Source: Phocaeicola coprocola DSM 17136 (GTDB lineage: Bacteria > Bacteroidota > Bacteroidia > Bacteroidales > Bacteroidaceae). From it: a stretch of 64,000 nucleotides of DNA. Position numbers and translations under genes: made by a program. Position 1 is the first letter of the stretch. Each line of letters begins with the position of its first letter. Below the pieces are notes generated by a model. The model was not told the origin of the DNA, searched no databases, and saw nothing but the letters and a program-made list of their open reading frames with translations. This document shows, piece after piece, positions 45,416 through 53,244 of this stretch. The stretch is taken from contig NZ_DS981507.1 in assembly GCF_000154845.1 (NCBI RefSeq), positions 45,183 through 109,182 of the forward strand. Direction: 5' to 3'.

Positions 45416-45625
45416 ATCGATAACGTCAAGGGATAACGGACCGGTTATTTCGGTTGCGTCTTTACCGTCATACAGATAGACGAAAGGATAACCGGTACAG
45501 GAGTCCCCCGGAAACTTGAACACATAGGCTTCCTGGCCTTCATAAATACCAAGGTATTCGAAGGTGTCACCGTATTGCTCAATAAGTACACGGGCCTCGT
45601 TCTTTACTTGTTCCGGTATATTCAT
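45377..45625 (-). CDS. Immunity-like small acidic protein, convergent to the MuF toxin
   Basis: 82 residues from ATG 45625 (MNIPEQVKNEARVLIEQYGD); the frame extends 12 codons upstream but a -7 box at 45658-45666 supports this start. Acidic, mixed alpha/beta (GIYEGQEAYVFKFPGDSC, VYLYDGKDATEITG). It is the only minus-strand gene inside the plus-strand head module, overlaps the last 39 bp of the toxin gene and has its own promoter. That placement and size are what one expects of an immunity gene expressed in the lysogen. No family is recognised by eye, so the role is an inference. Confidence 0.6.
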   Translation of the reverse strand: MNIPEQVKNEARVLIEQYGDTFEYLGIYEGQEAYVFKFPGDSCTGYPFVYLYDGKDATEITGPLSLDVIDSCIENIEEGDIE

Positions 45626-45657
45626 AACGCATAAAAGGCATATTGGAAGCCTCGGTT

Positions 45658-45666
45658 GCAAAGTTA
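45658..45666 (-). promoter_or_regulatory. -7 box for the immunity-like gene
   Basis: Minus-strand TAACTTTGC matches TAnnTTTG, 33-41 bp upstream of ATG 45625. No clear -33 TTTG is visible. It points to transcription independent of the plus-strand head genes. Confidence 0.5.
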
Positions 45667-45687
45667 TAAATTATTCTTGAATTACTG

Positions 45688-46317
45688 ATGATTATGGACA
45701 TAAAAGATTTTACGGAAATGATAAAGCGGAAACGTGACAGGCTGGACAGTATGATGCGCCGCAAAATGCCAGTCATGGTAGGACGAATGGCCAAAGACCA
45801 TTTTCAGGATAACTTCCGGCAGGGTGGATTTGTCAATGGCGGTCTTCACCCTTGGCCCAAAGCCAAACGGCTGTCCTCGGGAGGTTCCGATGCCGCCAGC
45901 AATTATGGAACGCTGCTCTCCGGCAGGAAACATCTGTTCAAATCGGTCGGATATACACCTGCAGACTACCGGGTAAGGGTATTCAACGAGGTGGTCTATG
46001 CACCCATCAACAACTGGGGCGGGGAAATCGATGTCACCGTCACAGACCGCATGAGGCGCTTTGCATGGGCCAAGTTCTACAAGGCTTCGGGAAAAAGAAA
46101 AAAAACCGGCACAGGGCAAAAGAAACGCGTCAAACGACGTTCCAAGCCGAAGGAACTGAATCCGCAGGCACAGTTCTGGAGGAACATGGCGCTTACCCAA
46201 AAAAAGAAACTGCACATCCGCATCCCGCAGCGCCAGTTCATGGGCGAAAGCGAAGAATTGAACCGGCGTATCCGGGAAAAGGTGGACCAGGAAATTACCA
46301 ACATTTTAAACCAATAA
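45688..46317 (+). CDS. Mu gpG-like virion morphogenesis protein
   Basis: 209 residues (alternative start two codons later). The family pattern includes the N-terminal helix MDIKDFTEMIKRKRDRLDSMM, HFQDNFRQGGFVNGGLHPWPKAKR, TLLSGRKHLFKSVGY, YAPINNWGG and C-terminal IPQRQFMGESEELNRRI, typical of phage virion morphogenesis proteins that act in tail/head completion. A basic Lys/Arg-rich insertion lies at about 131-153. It follows the toxin/immunity insert and precedes a tail-completion gene by 4 bp. Confidence 0.82.
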   Translation: MIMDIKDFTEMIKRKRDRLDSMMRRKMPVMVGRMAKDHFQDNFRQGGFVNGGLHPWPKAKRLSSGGSDAASNYGTLLSGRKHLFKSVGYTPADYRVRVFNEVVYAPINNWGGEIDVTVTDRMRRFAWAKFYKASGKRKKTGTGQKKRVKRRSKPKELNPQAQFWRNMALTQKKKLHIRIPQRQFMGESEELNRRIREKVDQEITNILNQ

Positions 46318-46321
46318 CGAT

Positions 46322-46783
46322 ATGGACGAAATTTTTATCGCAATCATGGAACAGATTGCACAGGAAATGCCGGAACTCTCTCTCATCGACGAGGACTACG
46401 GACAATTGGAAATGGGAGCAGAAGAAGACCAGTACCCGGTCACTTTCCCTTGTGTATTAATCGGAAATACAAACTCCGACTGGCACGACCTCGGATACGG
46501 GGCACAGAAAAGCGAATCCGCACTGACCGTCCGGCTGGCCATCGATTGTTACGACGATACAAGCTACGCATCCGGCACGTATGACAAGGTGAGGGAAAGG
46601 CAGCAGCTGGCCAAGAAATTATACAAGTCGCTGCAGTGTCTGCAATGCACGGACAACGCTTCGCCGCTGGTACGCGAGAAAAGCCGTTCGTATGCCATGC
46701 CGCATTACATCAAGGTCTATGAAATGACGTTCTCATTCACACTGCACGATGAATCGGCCATGCCGTCATCTTATGGGGAATAG
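46322..46783 (+). CDS. Tail completion / gp37-like protein (putative)
   Basis: 153 residues. Starts MDEIFIAIMEQIAQEMPELSLIDEDYGQLE and contains YPVTFPCVLIGNTNSDWHDLG and VRLAIDCYDDT, resembling tail terminator/neck proteins of the DUF1834 or Mu gp37 type. It is the last gene of the plus-strand head module and its 3' end overlaps a convergent early gene by 18 bp. Confidence 0.6.
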   Translation: MDEIFIAIMEQIAQEMPELSLIDEDYGQLEMGAEEDQYPVTFPCVLIGNTNSDWHDLGYGAQKSESALTVRLAIDCYDDTSYASGTYDKVRERQQLAKKLYKSLQCLQCTDNASPLVREKSRSYAMPHYIKVYEMTFSFTLHDESAMPSSYGE

Positions 46784-47035
46784 TTCCAGCTGGGCGGCAG
46801 TCAGACGGGGGGCTTTCACCTTGGGAACAGGCTTCAGATTGTAGTCTGTTCCCTCACGTGATTTCCGGCGGATGATGGTCATGATACGTTCCTCGGATAT
46901 AAAGAATTCGCGCTCCGACAACACTTTTAAAGCATCGTCGAACCGCAACCGCTGTATTTCTGTCCAATAGTAGTAACGACGGCATAGTGCCTCGTCACGC
47001 AGCTTGATCAGTTCTTTATCCCGTCCTTTGCCCAT
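46766..47035 (-). CDS. Small basic early protein, possibly DNA-binding
   Basis: 89 residues, basic, helical: LRDEALCRRYYYWTEIQRLRFDDALKVLSEREFFISEERIMTIIRR resembles a winged-helix or HTH-like module, and the end reads KAPRLTAAQLELFPIR. It is the last gene in the early direction, separated from DUF3164 by a terminator at 47087-47119, so it may have its own promoter. It overlaps the head module's last gene by 18 bp in convergent orientation. Function unknown. Confidence 0.6.
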   Translation of the reverse strand: MGKGRDKELIKLRDEALCRRYYYWTEIQRLRFDDALKVLSEREFFISEERIMTIIRRKSREGTDYNLKPVPKVKAPRLTAAQLELFPIR

Positions 47036-47086
47036 ACATTTTATTTCTCTTACAAAAATAACTGATTTCCATCTATTTTAAGAACA

Positions 47087-47119
47087 AAAGCGCCGCAATT
47101 ATAACAACTGCGGCGCTTT
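47087..47119. terminator. Hairpin terminator after the early operon
   Basis: AAAGCGCCGCA (47087-47097) and TGCGGCGCTTT (47109-47119) form a perfect 11-bp stem with an 11-nt loop. On the minus strand the stem is followed by TGTTCTTAAAAT, and it lies just after the DUF3164 gene stop at 47146. It likely ends early transcription. Confidence 0.75.
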
Positions 47120-47145
47120 CTGTTTATAGGGTTAACGGGTTTCGG

Positions 47146-47808
47146 CTACAAACGGCAGAAACTGGGTTCAATGCGGGTCCATACGCCGTTTTCAGGGTTG
47201 CGGCGGCTGAAGTAGTAGTTGGTGGCATTGCGCTGCACTACATTAGCTTCCTTGAACAGGCGCATGATGTCTGCATACTCTTCATCGAACTTATCTTCCA
47301 GTTCATACAGCTTTGAAATGCTCTTGTAGTCCAGGTCGCCCATCTTGTTGCGCTCCAGCAGGGTCATGGCCATCTGATACATCGGATCATCAGAACCTTT
47401 CTCGCTGTTCTGCATGTAGCGCTTCAAATAGTCAATCAGACGGTCGGCTGCCATGTCGGCTCGTTCATCGAAGCCTTTCACCTTGTTGCTTTTCACTTCC
47501 AGACGGAAGTCTCCGTCCGTAATGGTATAGCTGCGCTGTTCGTCGCTTTTCACCTGGCCGTATTCCTTCATCACCTTGGTAAAGGCATCGGCTTCTTTTT
47601 CCAGCCATCCGCGGAACCCGGTCACGGTATTCACCATCTCAAGAACGTTGGTCTTTACTTCGTGCATAAACTCACCGCGTAATGCCTCGTAAGTTTCACG
47701 ACGGGCGATGCGGTCTTCTTTCTCTTCTTGCTGCAGCTGGGCCATGAGGGCTGCTCGCTGTTCTTTACTCAGGGACTTGATGTCCACACTTTGATTGTTC
47801 TTTTCCAT
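47146..47808 (-). CDS. DUF3164 family phage protein
   Basis: 220 residues. Helical N-terminus rich in Gln/Glu (LMAQLQQEEKEDRIARRETYEALRGEF) and a C-terminal domain with GDFRLEVKSNKVKGFDERADMAADRLIDYLKRYM, characteristic of DUF3164. Members are found in the early regions of Mu-like phages, near transposase and GemA genes; function is unknown. First reader of this transcript would have passed the MuA-MuB genes upstream. Confidence 0.82.
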   Translation of the reverse strand: MEKNNQSVDIKSLSKEQRAALMAQLQQEEKEDRIARRETYEALRGEFMHEVKTNVLEMVNTVTGFRGWLEKEADAFTKVMKEYGQVKSDEQRSYTITDGDFRLEVKSNKVKGFDERADMAADRLIDYLKRYMQNSEKGSDDPMYQMAMTLLERNKMGDLDYKSISKLYELEDKFDEEYADIMRLFKEANVVQRNATNYYFSRRNPENGVWTRIEPSFCRL

Positions 47809-47826
47809 TTTAAATCATTTTAGTTG

Positions 47827-48030
47827 TTAATCAGCTATTACTTTGTCATCCTTCAGCAGCAAAGCGAATGTCCTGTCTCTTTCTGCTTTGGTTTCAAACT
47901 TCTTGTATGTCTTCCAGCCACCGTTTATGCCGGTACACATCTTTATCCTCGGGCCTGGATAATCATCCTTTCGTATTATACAGAACCCCGCTTTTATCAG
48001 CTTGTCTTGGTCATCTATCCTCATAATCAT
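47827..48030 (-). CDS. Small phage protein, unknown
   Basis: 67 residues from ATG 48030 (MIMRIDDQDKLIKAGFCIIRKDD); the frame is open to 48048, and the ATG at 48024 would give 65 residues. Basic, with GPRIKMCTGINGGWKTYKKFETKAERDRTFALLLKDDKVI. It overlaps the 3' end of the next gene upstream by about 20 bp. No family recognised. Confidence 0.55.
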   Translation of the reverse strand: MIMRIDDQDKLIKAGFCIIRKDDYPGPRIKMCTGINGGWKTYKKFETKAERDRTFALLLKDDKVIAD

Positions 48031-48196
48031 CCTGCTTTTCCGGTTCATCGTCTATCAGCATGGCCTCCCCATTGGCATACGCCCAGTCGGCCAGTTCGTT
48101 GAAAAACTCCGCTGCATCCTGGTTCTCCATATCGGATGTCGTAAGGGTCACGTCTTTTCTTATACGCTCAAGCGCTTCATGTGCTTTTTTATCCAT
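48011..48196 (-). CDS. Small acidic phage protein, unknown
   Basis: 61 residues: MDKKAHEALERIRKDVTLTTSDMENQDAAEFFNELADWAYANGEA then an acidic tail (IDDEPEKQDDYEDR). Helical, no membrane segment. It lies 6 bp after the GemA-like gene in the early operon. The high negative charge is reminiscent of DNA-mimic or anti-host proteins, but there is no direct evidence. Confidence 0.55.
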   Translation of the reverse strand: MDKKAHEALERIRKDVTLTTSDMENQDAAEFFNELADWAYANGEAMLIDDEPEKQDDYEDR

Positions 48197-48202
48197 ATTG
48201 CT

Positions 48203-48625
48203 CTATTTATCGGTTAAACCTCCTTTTCGTTGGATAGCTCGCAGTTTGATGGCCAGTTGTTCCAGCTCGGCTGTACTAACCTGAACAAAGGGCTTGCCGG
48301 CTATCCGGGGGTTGTTGCAGAATTCGTTCACCCGGTTCCAGTCGGTGGTGTCTATACCCAACTGTTGCATCAGCTTCAGGCAGACGCTGCGTTTCCGTCG
48401 CAGTTCCTCGCGAAGTTTCTGCCGCCATTCGTCTTGTCCGCTCAGTTTCTCCAGAGCAGTACAACAAACTTCATACTCCTTGGCCGTCATTTCCTTCAGA
48501 CTGTCTGTCCGGTTCCACGTGTACTGCAGCACGATTTGTTTTTTGAATTCCTCCCGATCGCCCTGATAAGGCAGTTTGTTGAACAATGCATAGAACCGGG
48601 CGAAATTGGTTACTTCCTGTGCCAT
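48203..48625 (-). CDS. GemA/gp16-like regulatory protein (putative)
   Basis: 140 residues, helical. The segment YEVCCTALEKLSGQDEWRQKLREELRRKRSVCLKLMQQLGIDTTDWNRVNEFC and then LEQLAIKLRAIQRK resembles the DUF1018 (Mu gp16/GemA) region, which in Mu alters host gene expression. The position, a few genes downstream of MuB and next to DUF3164, also matches. The similarity is moderate. Confidence 0.6.
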   Translation of the reverse strand: MAQEVTNFARFYALFNKLPYQGDREEFKKQIVLQYTWNRTDSLKEMTAKEYEVCCTALEKLSGQDEWRQKLREELRRKRSVCLKLMQQLGIDTTDWNRVNEFCNNPRIAGKPFVQVSTAELEQLAIKLRAIQRKGGLTDK

Positions 48626-48626
48626 A

Positions 48627-48860
48627 TCATCCTTTCACTTTTTTCTCCACTGAAAGAATTGCCAAACTTATCATCATAAGTTTTACAGACTGGCTGTCCT
48701 CTTCAAACAAATCAATATCCGCAACCACAGGCTCACCGCTCATGGTGTTCCATATTTGCTCTACCTCTTTCGTCTTCTTTTGATTCATCAAAAAGAGATA
48801 CGCGTCATACTCGGAACGGTCAAATTCAAATACGACCTGAACTTTCTGTTTTTCTTCCAT
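48627..48860 (-). CDS. Small phage protein, unknown
   Basis: 77 residues (MEEKQKVQVVFEFDRSEYDAYLFLMNQKK...), acidic with a mixed alpha/beta pattern, VVFEFDRSEYDAYLFL as strand-helix and a C-terminal helix VKLMMISLAILSVEKK. It starts 18 bp after the DUF4406 gene ends and is 1 bp before the GemA-like gene. No function assigned. Confidence 0.55.
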   Translation of the reverse strand: MEEKQKVQVVFEFDRSEYDAYLFLMNQKKTKEVEQIWNTMSGEPVVADIDLFEEDSQSVKLMMISLAILSVEKKVKG

Positions 48861-48878
48861 ACATTCACTATTAAAAGG

Positions 48879-49352
48879 TTATTCAAACAATACTTTAATG
48901 CCACACGAACTGGCTACGTCAAGCTCCAGTTTGGCTCCCTTGCTCAGTTCCCAGTCCTTCAGCATGTAGATATAGTCACAAGCCAGCAACAGGGCAATGT
49001 CGGCCCGCATGTGGGCTCTCCAATGAGCTTCATCCGGCAATCCGTTCCTGAAAGGGTTTACAGGATCATAGCCTTGTGCCATCAGTTTCTCCTCGGCACG
49101 GCTGAAGGCTTCCTTGCGCTCATTCATATCATAGTGCGCGATGGCTCCGCTGATGTACACTTTCCCGGCACCGGTCGCTTCACCACGTTGAAAAGCCTTG
49201 TGTCGTTCCCACCGTTCCGGAACCACCACACTGTAGTTGCACGATTGGCAGCAGCAGCCTTCTTCTTTCACCGGGAACGGATTGTATCCGTAGCCCTCAT
49301 ACTCTTTGCCGCAGATGCAGCACACTTTCTTTTCTTCTTTCTTTTCCATCAC
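48879..49352 (-). CDS. DUF4406 protein with N-terminal zinc ribbon
   Basis: 157 residues. N-terminal Cys pairs (CCICGKEY at about 10-17 and CCCQSC at about 33-38) form a likely zinc ribbon. The rest matches DUF4406, a nucleoside 2-deoxyribosyltransferase-like Rossmann fold: KVYISGAIAHYDMNERKEAF, GYDPVNPFRN, HWRAHMRADIALLLACDYIYMLKDWELSKGAKLELDVA. The catalytic-type Glu of the family may be in KLELDVA. It might act on modified nucleotides, which would fit the phage's other nucleotide-related genes; that is speculative. The zinc ribbon fusion is less common. Confidence 0.75.
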   Translation of the reverse strand: MMEKKEEKKVCCICGKEYEGYGYNPFPVKEEGCCCQSCNYSVVVPERWERHKAFQRGEATGAGKVYISGAIAHYDMNERKEAFSRAEEKLMAQGYDPVNPFRNGLPDEAHWRAHMRADIALLLACDYIYMLKDWELSKGAKLELDVASSCGIKVLFE

Positions 49353-49570
49353 TTCAAATCTTTAATGTTTATTTGGCAGGACGGATGCCATACCTGAATA
49401 TTCCGAGCAAACATCACATCCCTGGTTTCTATCACTACGTGTCCCTTTGTCTTGGTCCTGCGCAGACGGAGGTCGCTTTGTATGTTACGTTCTACCCAAT
49501 CGTCCACCACGGCCTCCGCTTCCTGTTCTTTCAGGAGTATCTGGTACAGCTTATTCTCCCATTCCATCAT
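49349..49570 (-). CDS. Small phage protein, unknown
   Basis: 73 residues (MMEWENKLYQILLKEQEAEAVVDDWVERNI...) with a helical N-terminal half and a C-terminal half of likely beta strands (HVVIETRDVMFARNIQVWHPSCQINIKDLK). It overlaps the DUF4406 gene by 4 bp (ATGA) and the ATPase gene by 20 bp, so it is translationally coupled in the early operon. No family recognised. Confidence 0.6.
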   Translation of the reverse strand: MMEWENKLYQILLKEQEAEAVVDDWVERNIQSDLRLRRTKTKGHVVIETRDVMFARNIQVWHPSCQINIKDLK

Positions 49571-50213
49571 TCAAATAATCCTCCATATTATCGTCCTTCA
49601 ATGTTTTGGCAGCACCTTCTTCCCATATCACGTAGGGCTCACCGGGCCGCTCCATAAAGCGGCTTTTGCACCAGGCTTTGAAACAGCTTACCATGATTTT
49701 CACATCGGCATCATATTCCACCTTGCGGGCGCTTCTACCTGCCGGATGAAGCCCCTCGGCATGGCTGATGAAGATAAACAGTTTCTTGGGATGACGTTCC
49801 TTGAACTCCTTGTAGGTTTTGTAGTTCAAGCCGCTGTATTGGAAGCTGTCGATAATCACAATGCCGGGACTGCCCCGGCGCTGCAGACGTTCCTCCAGCT
49901 GCTCCATCGACTCGCGGTCAAGGATAACCAACCGCTTGCGCACCTCATCCATCTTATGTCGTTTCAGACTCATCTGGAACGAAAGGCCGGTGCTTTCCTC
50001 AAGGCTGTCATAGATCACGCGTCCAAAGCCGCACAGGTACTTGGCCAGCTGCATCACAAAACTGCTCTTTCCGTTCCCGCTGGCACCCCAGATAATCCAC
50101 ACGCCGCTTTTGGCAGGGTTACCTATCGAGGCTTGCCAATCCCCGGTAAATTCATACCGGGGTATTTTCATGTTCAGCACCTCACCGGGGCTGTAGGCTC
50201 TTTTCAGTTTCAT
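49551..50213 (-). CDS. RecA/DnaB-type phage ATPase
   Basis: 220 residues. Walker A IIWGASGNGKSS (43-50 for the GxxxxGKS core) and Walker B GIVIIDSFQYS (about 113-121), then FIFISHAEG and DVKIMVSC as in small RecA-like ATPases. It overlaps the MuB-like gene by 4 bp (ATGA). A second ATPase right next to MuB is not part of the classic Mu set; it could be a replication or recombination helper. Its substrate is not evident. Confidence 0.8.
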   Translation of the reverse strand: MKLKRAYSPGEVLNMKIPRYEFTGDWQASIGNPAKSGVWIIWGASGNGKSSFVMQLAKYLCGFGRVIYDSLEESTGLSFQMSLKRHKMDEVRKRLVILDRESMEQLEERLQRRGSPGIVIIDSFQYSGLNYKTYKEFKERHPKKLFIFISHAEGLHPAGRSARKVEYDADVKIMVSCFKAWCKSRFMERPGEPYVIWEEGAAKTLKDDNMEDYLNDGMGE

Positions 50214-51091
50214 GCTTGCATCCTCCTTAATTTTTCGATTTCGGTATATACGCGCCGCAAGCCGCCTCCGGTGCTGTGAACGATCTTGGCAATGTCGGCA
50301 CCGTCCGGGGCATTGATTTTGGCTACAATGGCAGCCTGTGCCTTCAGAAACTTTTCGCGTTCCTGCGCATCGTCTGGGGTCACCTTGCTGTAGGAGTCAC
50401 CGTAGCGACTCAACATTTCGGTATAACCCACCTTCTTGCCTTCGATGGCGCGGTTGATCTTTTCCTTCAGCCCATCTGCACCCATCATATACCACGCACA
50501 GCAGCGCTCGGTGGCGTTCCACAGGGCCTTCAGTTCAAGGAAGGCTTCATACTGCAGGTCGCCGGCTTCGTCCAGAATAACCAGGGGCGTATCTATCGTG
50601 CGGAGGTAGGCTACCAAGTCCTCATACACGTCGCTGTAGCGTCCGTTGCTGGTCACGCCGAATTCCTTGGCAATGTAGCGTATCAGCTTCAACTTGGTCT
50701 TCACCTGGCTGCAGTCCACATATACGGCGTGCTTGTGCTGCTTCACGTAAGCTTTCGCTGTAAAGGTCTTGCCGATATTGGGCATATCGCACAGGATGGC
50801 GCTCAGCCCGCTTCCCTGGCACACTTCCAGCTGCTTGCTCACAAACACATAGGTCGGGGTCTGTGCTGCCTGCCAGGGCATTTCCGTACGCAGTTGTACG
50901 CCCAGTCTTCGGGCTATGCCTACCCAGTTGGCATCACTGACCTGCTTTTCATAATTGCCCCGCTTGATGGTATTGTACACACTGGGGGCTATGCCCAGTG
51001 CCGTAGCATGACGGTTGTCACTGGGGTAATTCTCACGGTCGGCGGCTATCGCTGCCACAATACGCTGCTTTACTTCATTTGTTATTTCCAT
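50210..51091 (-). CDS. MuB-like transposition ATPase
   Basis: 293 residues. An N-terminal HTH-like region (about 1-60, ATALGIAPSVYNTIKRGN) as in Mu B, then an AAA+ core: P-loop CDMPNIGKTFTA (102-110), Walker B PLVILDEAGDL (169-178), sensor-like WYMMGADGL, then an Arg-rich C-terminal helix (GLRRVYTEIEKLRRM). MuB binds DNA, chooses target sites and stimulates MuA. It is encoded 36 bp downstream of the transposase on the same strand, the order found in Mu. Confidence 0.9.
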   Translation of the reverse strand: MEITNEVKQRIVAAIAADRENYPSDNRHATALGIAPSVYNTIKRGNYEKQVSDANWVGIARRLGVQLRTEMPWQAAQTPTYVFVSKQLEVCQGSGLSAILCDMPNIGKTFTAKAYVKQHKHAVYVDCSQVKTKLKLIRYIAKEFGVTSNGRYSDVYEDLVAYLRTIDTPLVILDEAGDLQYEAFLELKALWNATERCCAWYMMGADGLKEKINRAIEGKKVGYTEMLSRYGDSYSKVTPDDAQEREKFLKAQAAIVAKINAPDGADIAKIVHSTGGGLRRVYTEIEKLRRMQA

Positions 51092-51127
51092 TTGAATGCT
51101 GTTTTAAATTCGTTCTAACGTCGTTAA

Positions 51128-53233
51128 TTATATCTTGGCTACTGCATCATGCTCGAAGGCACTGATGTCCATATAGGCTGAGTAATCTTCTTCCTCGGCT
51201 TGGGTAGGAAGGGGAACGGCTTCCGCCTGTACCTCTGTTATCAGCTTTGCTTCCTCTTTGGCAAGGATGCCCACACGCTTAATCTTGCCGTCCTTCATCA
51301 TCTTGTCGAATTGAGCTACATACTTGGACTGTTCGGTATAGGCTGCCTTGTCGTACTCGGTCTGCTCGGCTGTATTCTCATTGTAACGGGCTACGGGCTT
51401 GCAGGTGGCGATATATCGTCCGTTCTGGTAGATATATACCTCGTTGATGGTTCCGTCGGCATCGGGCAGATAATAGGCATCTACCTTGTAGTTCCTCGGC
51501 TCCAGCTTTTCGATGATTTCCGGGCTGGGCAGTCCGTATTGGTTGTACATCACCGTGCAGTAGGTGTTCTGCCGGATGGTTGTTTCGGTGTGCTGCCCGA
51601 TGAACCGGTAAAGAACGGCCTTGTCCCAAGGTGCAAGGTTCGGATTCTGGTGGGCGCAAAGCACGTCCCAACGGCTCATGCCCGGATAGCGCTTTTGGTT
51701 GGGGTGAGGTTGCGCGTTGAAGGTCTGGATGGCGCGTATATCATCGGCTACCAGTTCTTCATAGCTGTAGGCCTTCACCTTGTAGGTGTTGTTCTTTTCG
51801 TCATACACCTTCTCTTCCTTCGGGCGGTTGGCTTCCAGCTTGGCCCACCAGCGACCGATACCTACCTGCGTGCGTTTCTCCACGCCGTACTTCTTTTCGC
51901 GGTTCTTATGCTCGGCACGTTTTTCACGAGAGTTCCCGGGGTTACACCAGCGGATCAAGGGGAAAACGGTACCGGCTTGCATCAAGCCGTCGGCAAAATC
52001 ACTTACCAGGTGGTGTTCCACTTCCAGCTCGGCGGGGATATACATGCCGTTCCGGTCCAGGGTCTGGAACATGTTTCGCATACAGTCCAAAAACAACTCG
52101 GTAGTCTTGTACCGGTTGTAGGCATATCCTACCACAGCGCCGCTCACCACATCGTAGGCATAATAGGCTTTCACACGGTTGCCGTCCTTCATCGGGCGAG
52201 GCAGGTCGCGGTCATCAAGACTCACCTTGCTCAATGAGAACTCACCGATGCTGCGCAAATGGTAGGGGCGGTAGGCATTGTTGAAATCCCATTGGCTCAT
52301 GTGAAGCTTGGCTCTGAGGGCCTTGTTCTTGGGGTTGTTCAGGTAGTTGGCTACCGTAGCCGGGCTCAATACCAGCGGATTTCCATCCTTGTCGGTAAAG
52401 TCTGCCGGATTCAACACCTCGCCGGTTTCGGGGTCATATAGCTCCAGTTCTCCTTGTACAAATAGATTGTACTGCTCCCACACAGTGGTATTGAAAGGCT
52501 GCTCCGGTTGGGCATCGATGCTCAGCAGCAGGCGTTCAATGTCGTAGGTCACCTTCCTTCGGTTCTGGTTCATGAACTTGCGGCTGATAAGGCTTTCGTA
52601 GCCGTTGGCCTTGAAGTCATTCACACGCTTCTTGAAGCGGTTGGAACTCACAGGTAAGGTATGACCGAACTCTGCTTGATAGTAACTGATAGCTCCTGCC
52701 AGTTCGCCCCAGTTCACCGGTCCTGCCTTCATCGCCTTCCGCATAAAGGTGGCATCCTCCATGGCACGCATCACAGCTTCAATCACCGAAGCATTCACCG
52801 TATATTCCTGGATGTGTTCCGGCGGAAGGGCATCACCGTTGTCAAAGCGGAACCGGGTGTAGAATTCCCGGGCTTTCGCATCAATGTGGTAATGGCTGCC
52901 GAGCCAGTTTCTGATTATGTCCTCTTTCATATCTCCGTATTTTAGTTTTATCCTTTCCTGAAACCGCAGTGGCATGGTCGCTATCTCTACCAGTGCATAA
53001 CTTCCAAGCCCCTTGCCGGGTCGCACTACGTTGATTTCTTTCTTTGCCGCTAATTTCTTGTAATTGGGTACCGACAGGATGGGAGCAAGTTCTTCTTCGG
53101 AAAGAGTGGAAGGATGAACGCCTTTCAGCGTGCGGCTTCTGCTGTAGTCAGCCTTCCCGTTCACCATCACCGGTCGGTCGTCGTAGGTCAGGTCATTGTA
53201 GGATATGCACAATATCTTTCCATAATACTCCAT
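51128..53233 (-). CDS. MuA-like DDE transposase
   Basis: 701 residues, close to the 663 of Mu A. N-terminal DNA-binding subdomains (about 1-230), then an RNase-H-like core: VSLDDRD (D340/D341) and YAYDVVSGAVVGYAY (about 358-372), a second acidic strand near EVEHHLVSDFADG (404-414), and NSREKRAEHKNREKKYG (434-450) holding the third acidic residue (E441). A Mu-type C-terminal beta-barrel and MuB-contacting tail follow. It would integrate at near-random sites with 5-bp duplications, as observed here. The exact second catalytic residue is not certain by eye. Confidence 0.92.
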   Translation of the reverse strand: MEYYGKILCISYNDLTYDDRPVMVNGKADYSRSRTLKGVHPSTLSEEELAPILSVPNYKKLAAKKEINVVRPGKGLGSYALVEIATMPLRFQERIKLKYGDMKEDIIRNWLGSHYHIDAKAREFYTRFRFDNGDALPPEHIQEYTVNASVIEAVMRAMEDATFMRKAMKAGPVNWGELAGAISYYQAEFGHTLPVSSNRFKKRVNDFKANGYESLISRKFMNQNRRKVTYDIERLLLSIDAQPEQPFNTTVWEQYNLFVQGELELYDPETGEVLNPADFTDKDGNPLVLSPATVANYLNNPKNKALRAKLHMSQWDFNNAYRPYHLRSIGEFSLSKVSLDDRDLPRPMKDGNRVKAYYAYDVVSGAVVGYAYNRYKTTELFLDCMRNMFQTLDRNGMYIPAELEVEHHLVSDFADGLMQAGTVFPLIRWCNPGNSREKRAEHKNREKKYGVEKRTQVGIGRWWAKLEANRPKEEKVYDEKNNTYKVKAYSYEELVADDIRAIQTFNAQPHPNQKRYPGMSRWDVLCAHQNPNLAPWDKAVLYRFIGQHTETTIRQNTYCTVMYNQYGLPSPEIIEKLEPRNYKVDAYYLPDADGTINEVYIYQNGRYIATCKPVARYNENTAEQTEYDKAAYTEQSKYVAQFDKMMKDGKIKRVGILAKEEAKLITEVQAEAVPLPTQAEEEDYSAYMDISAFEHDAVAKI

Positions 53234-53244
53234 TTCATTTCTGT

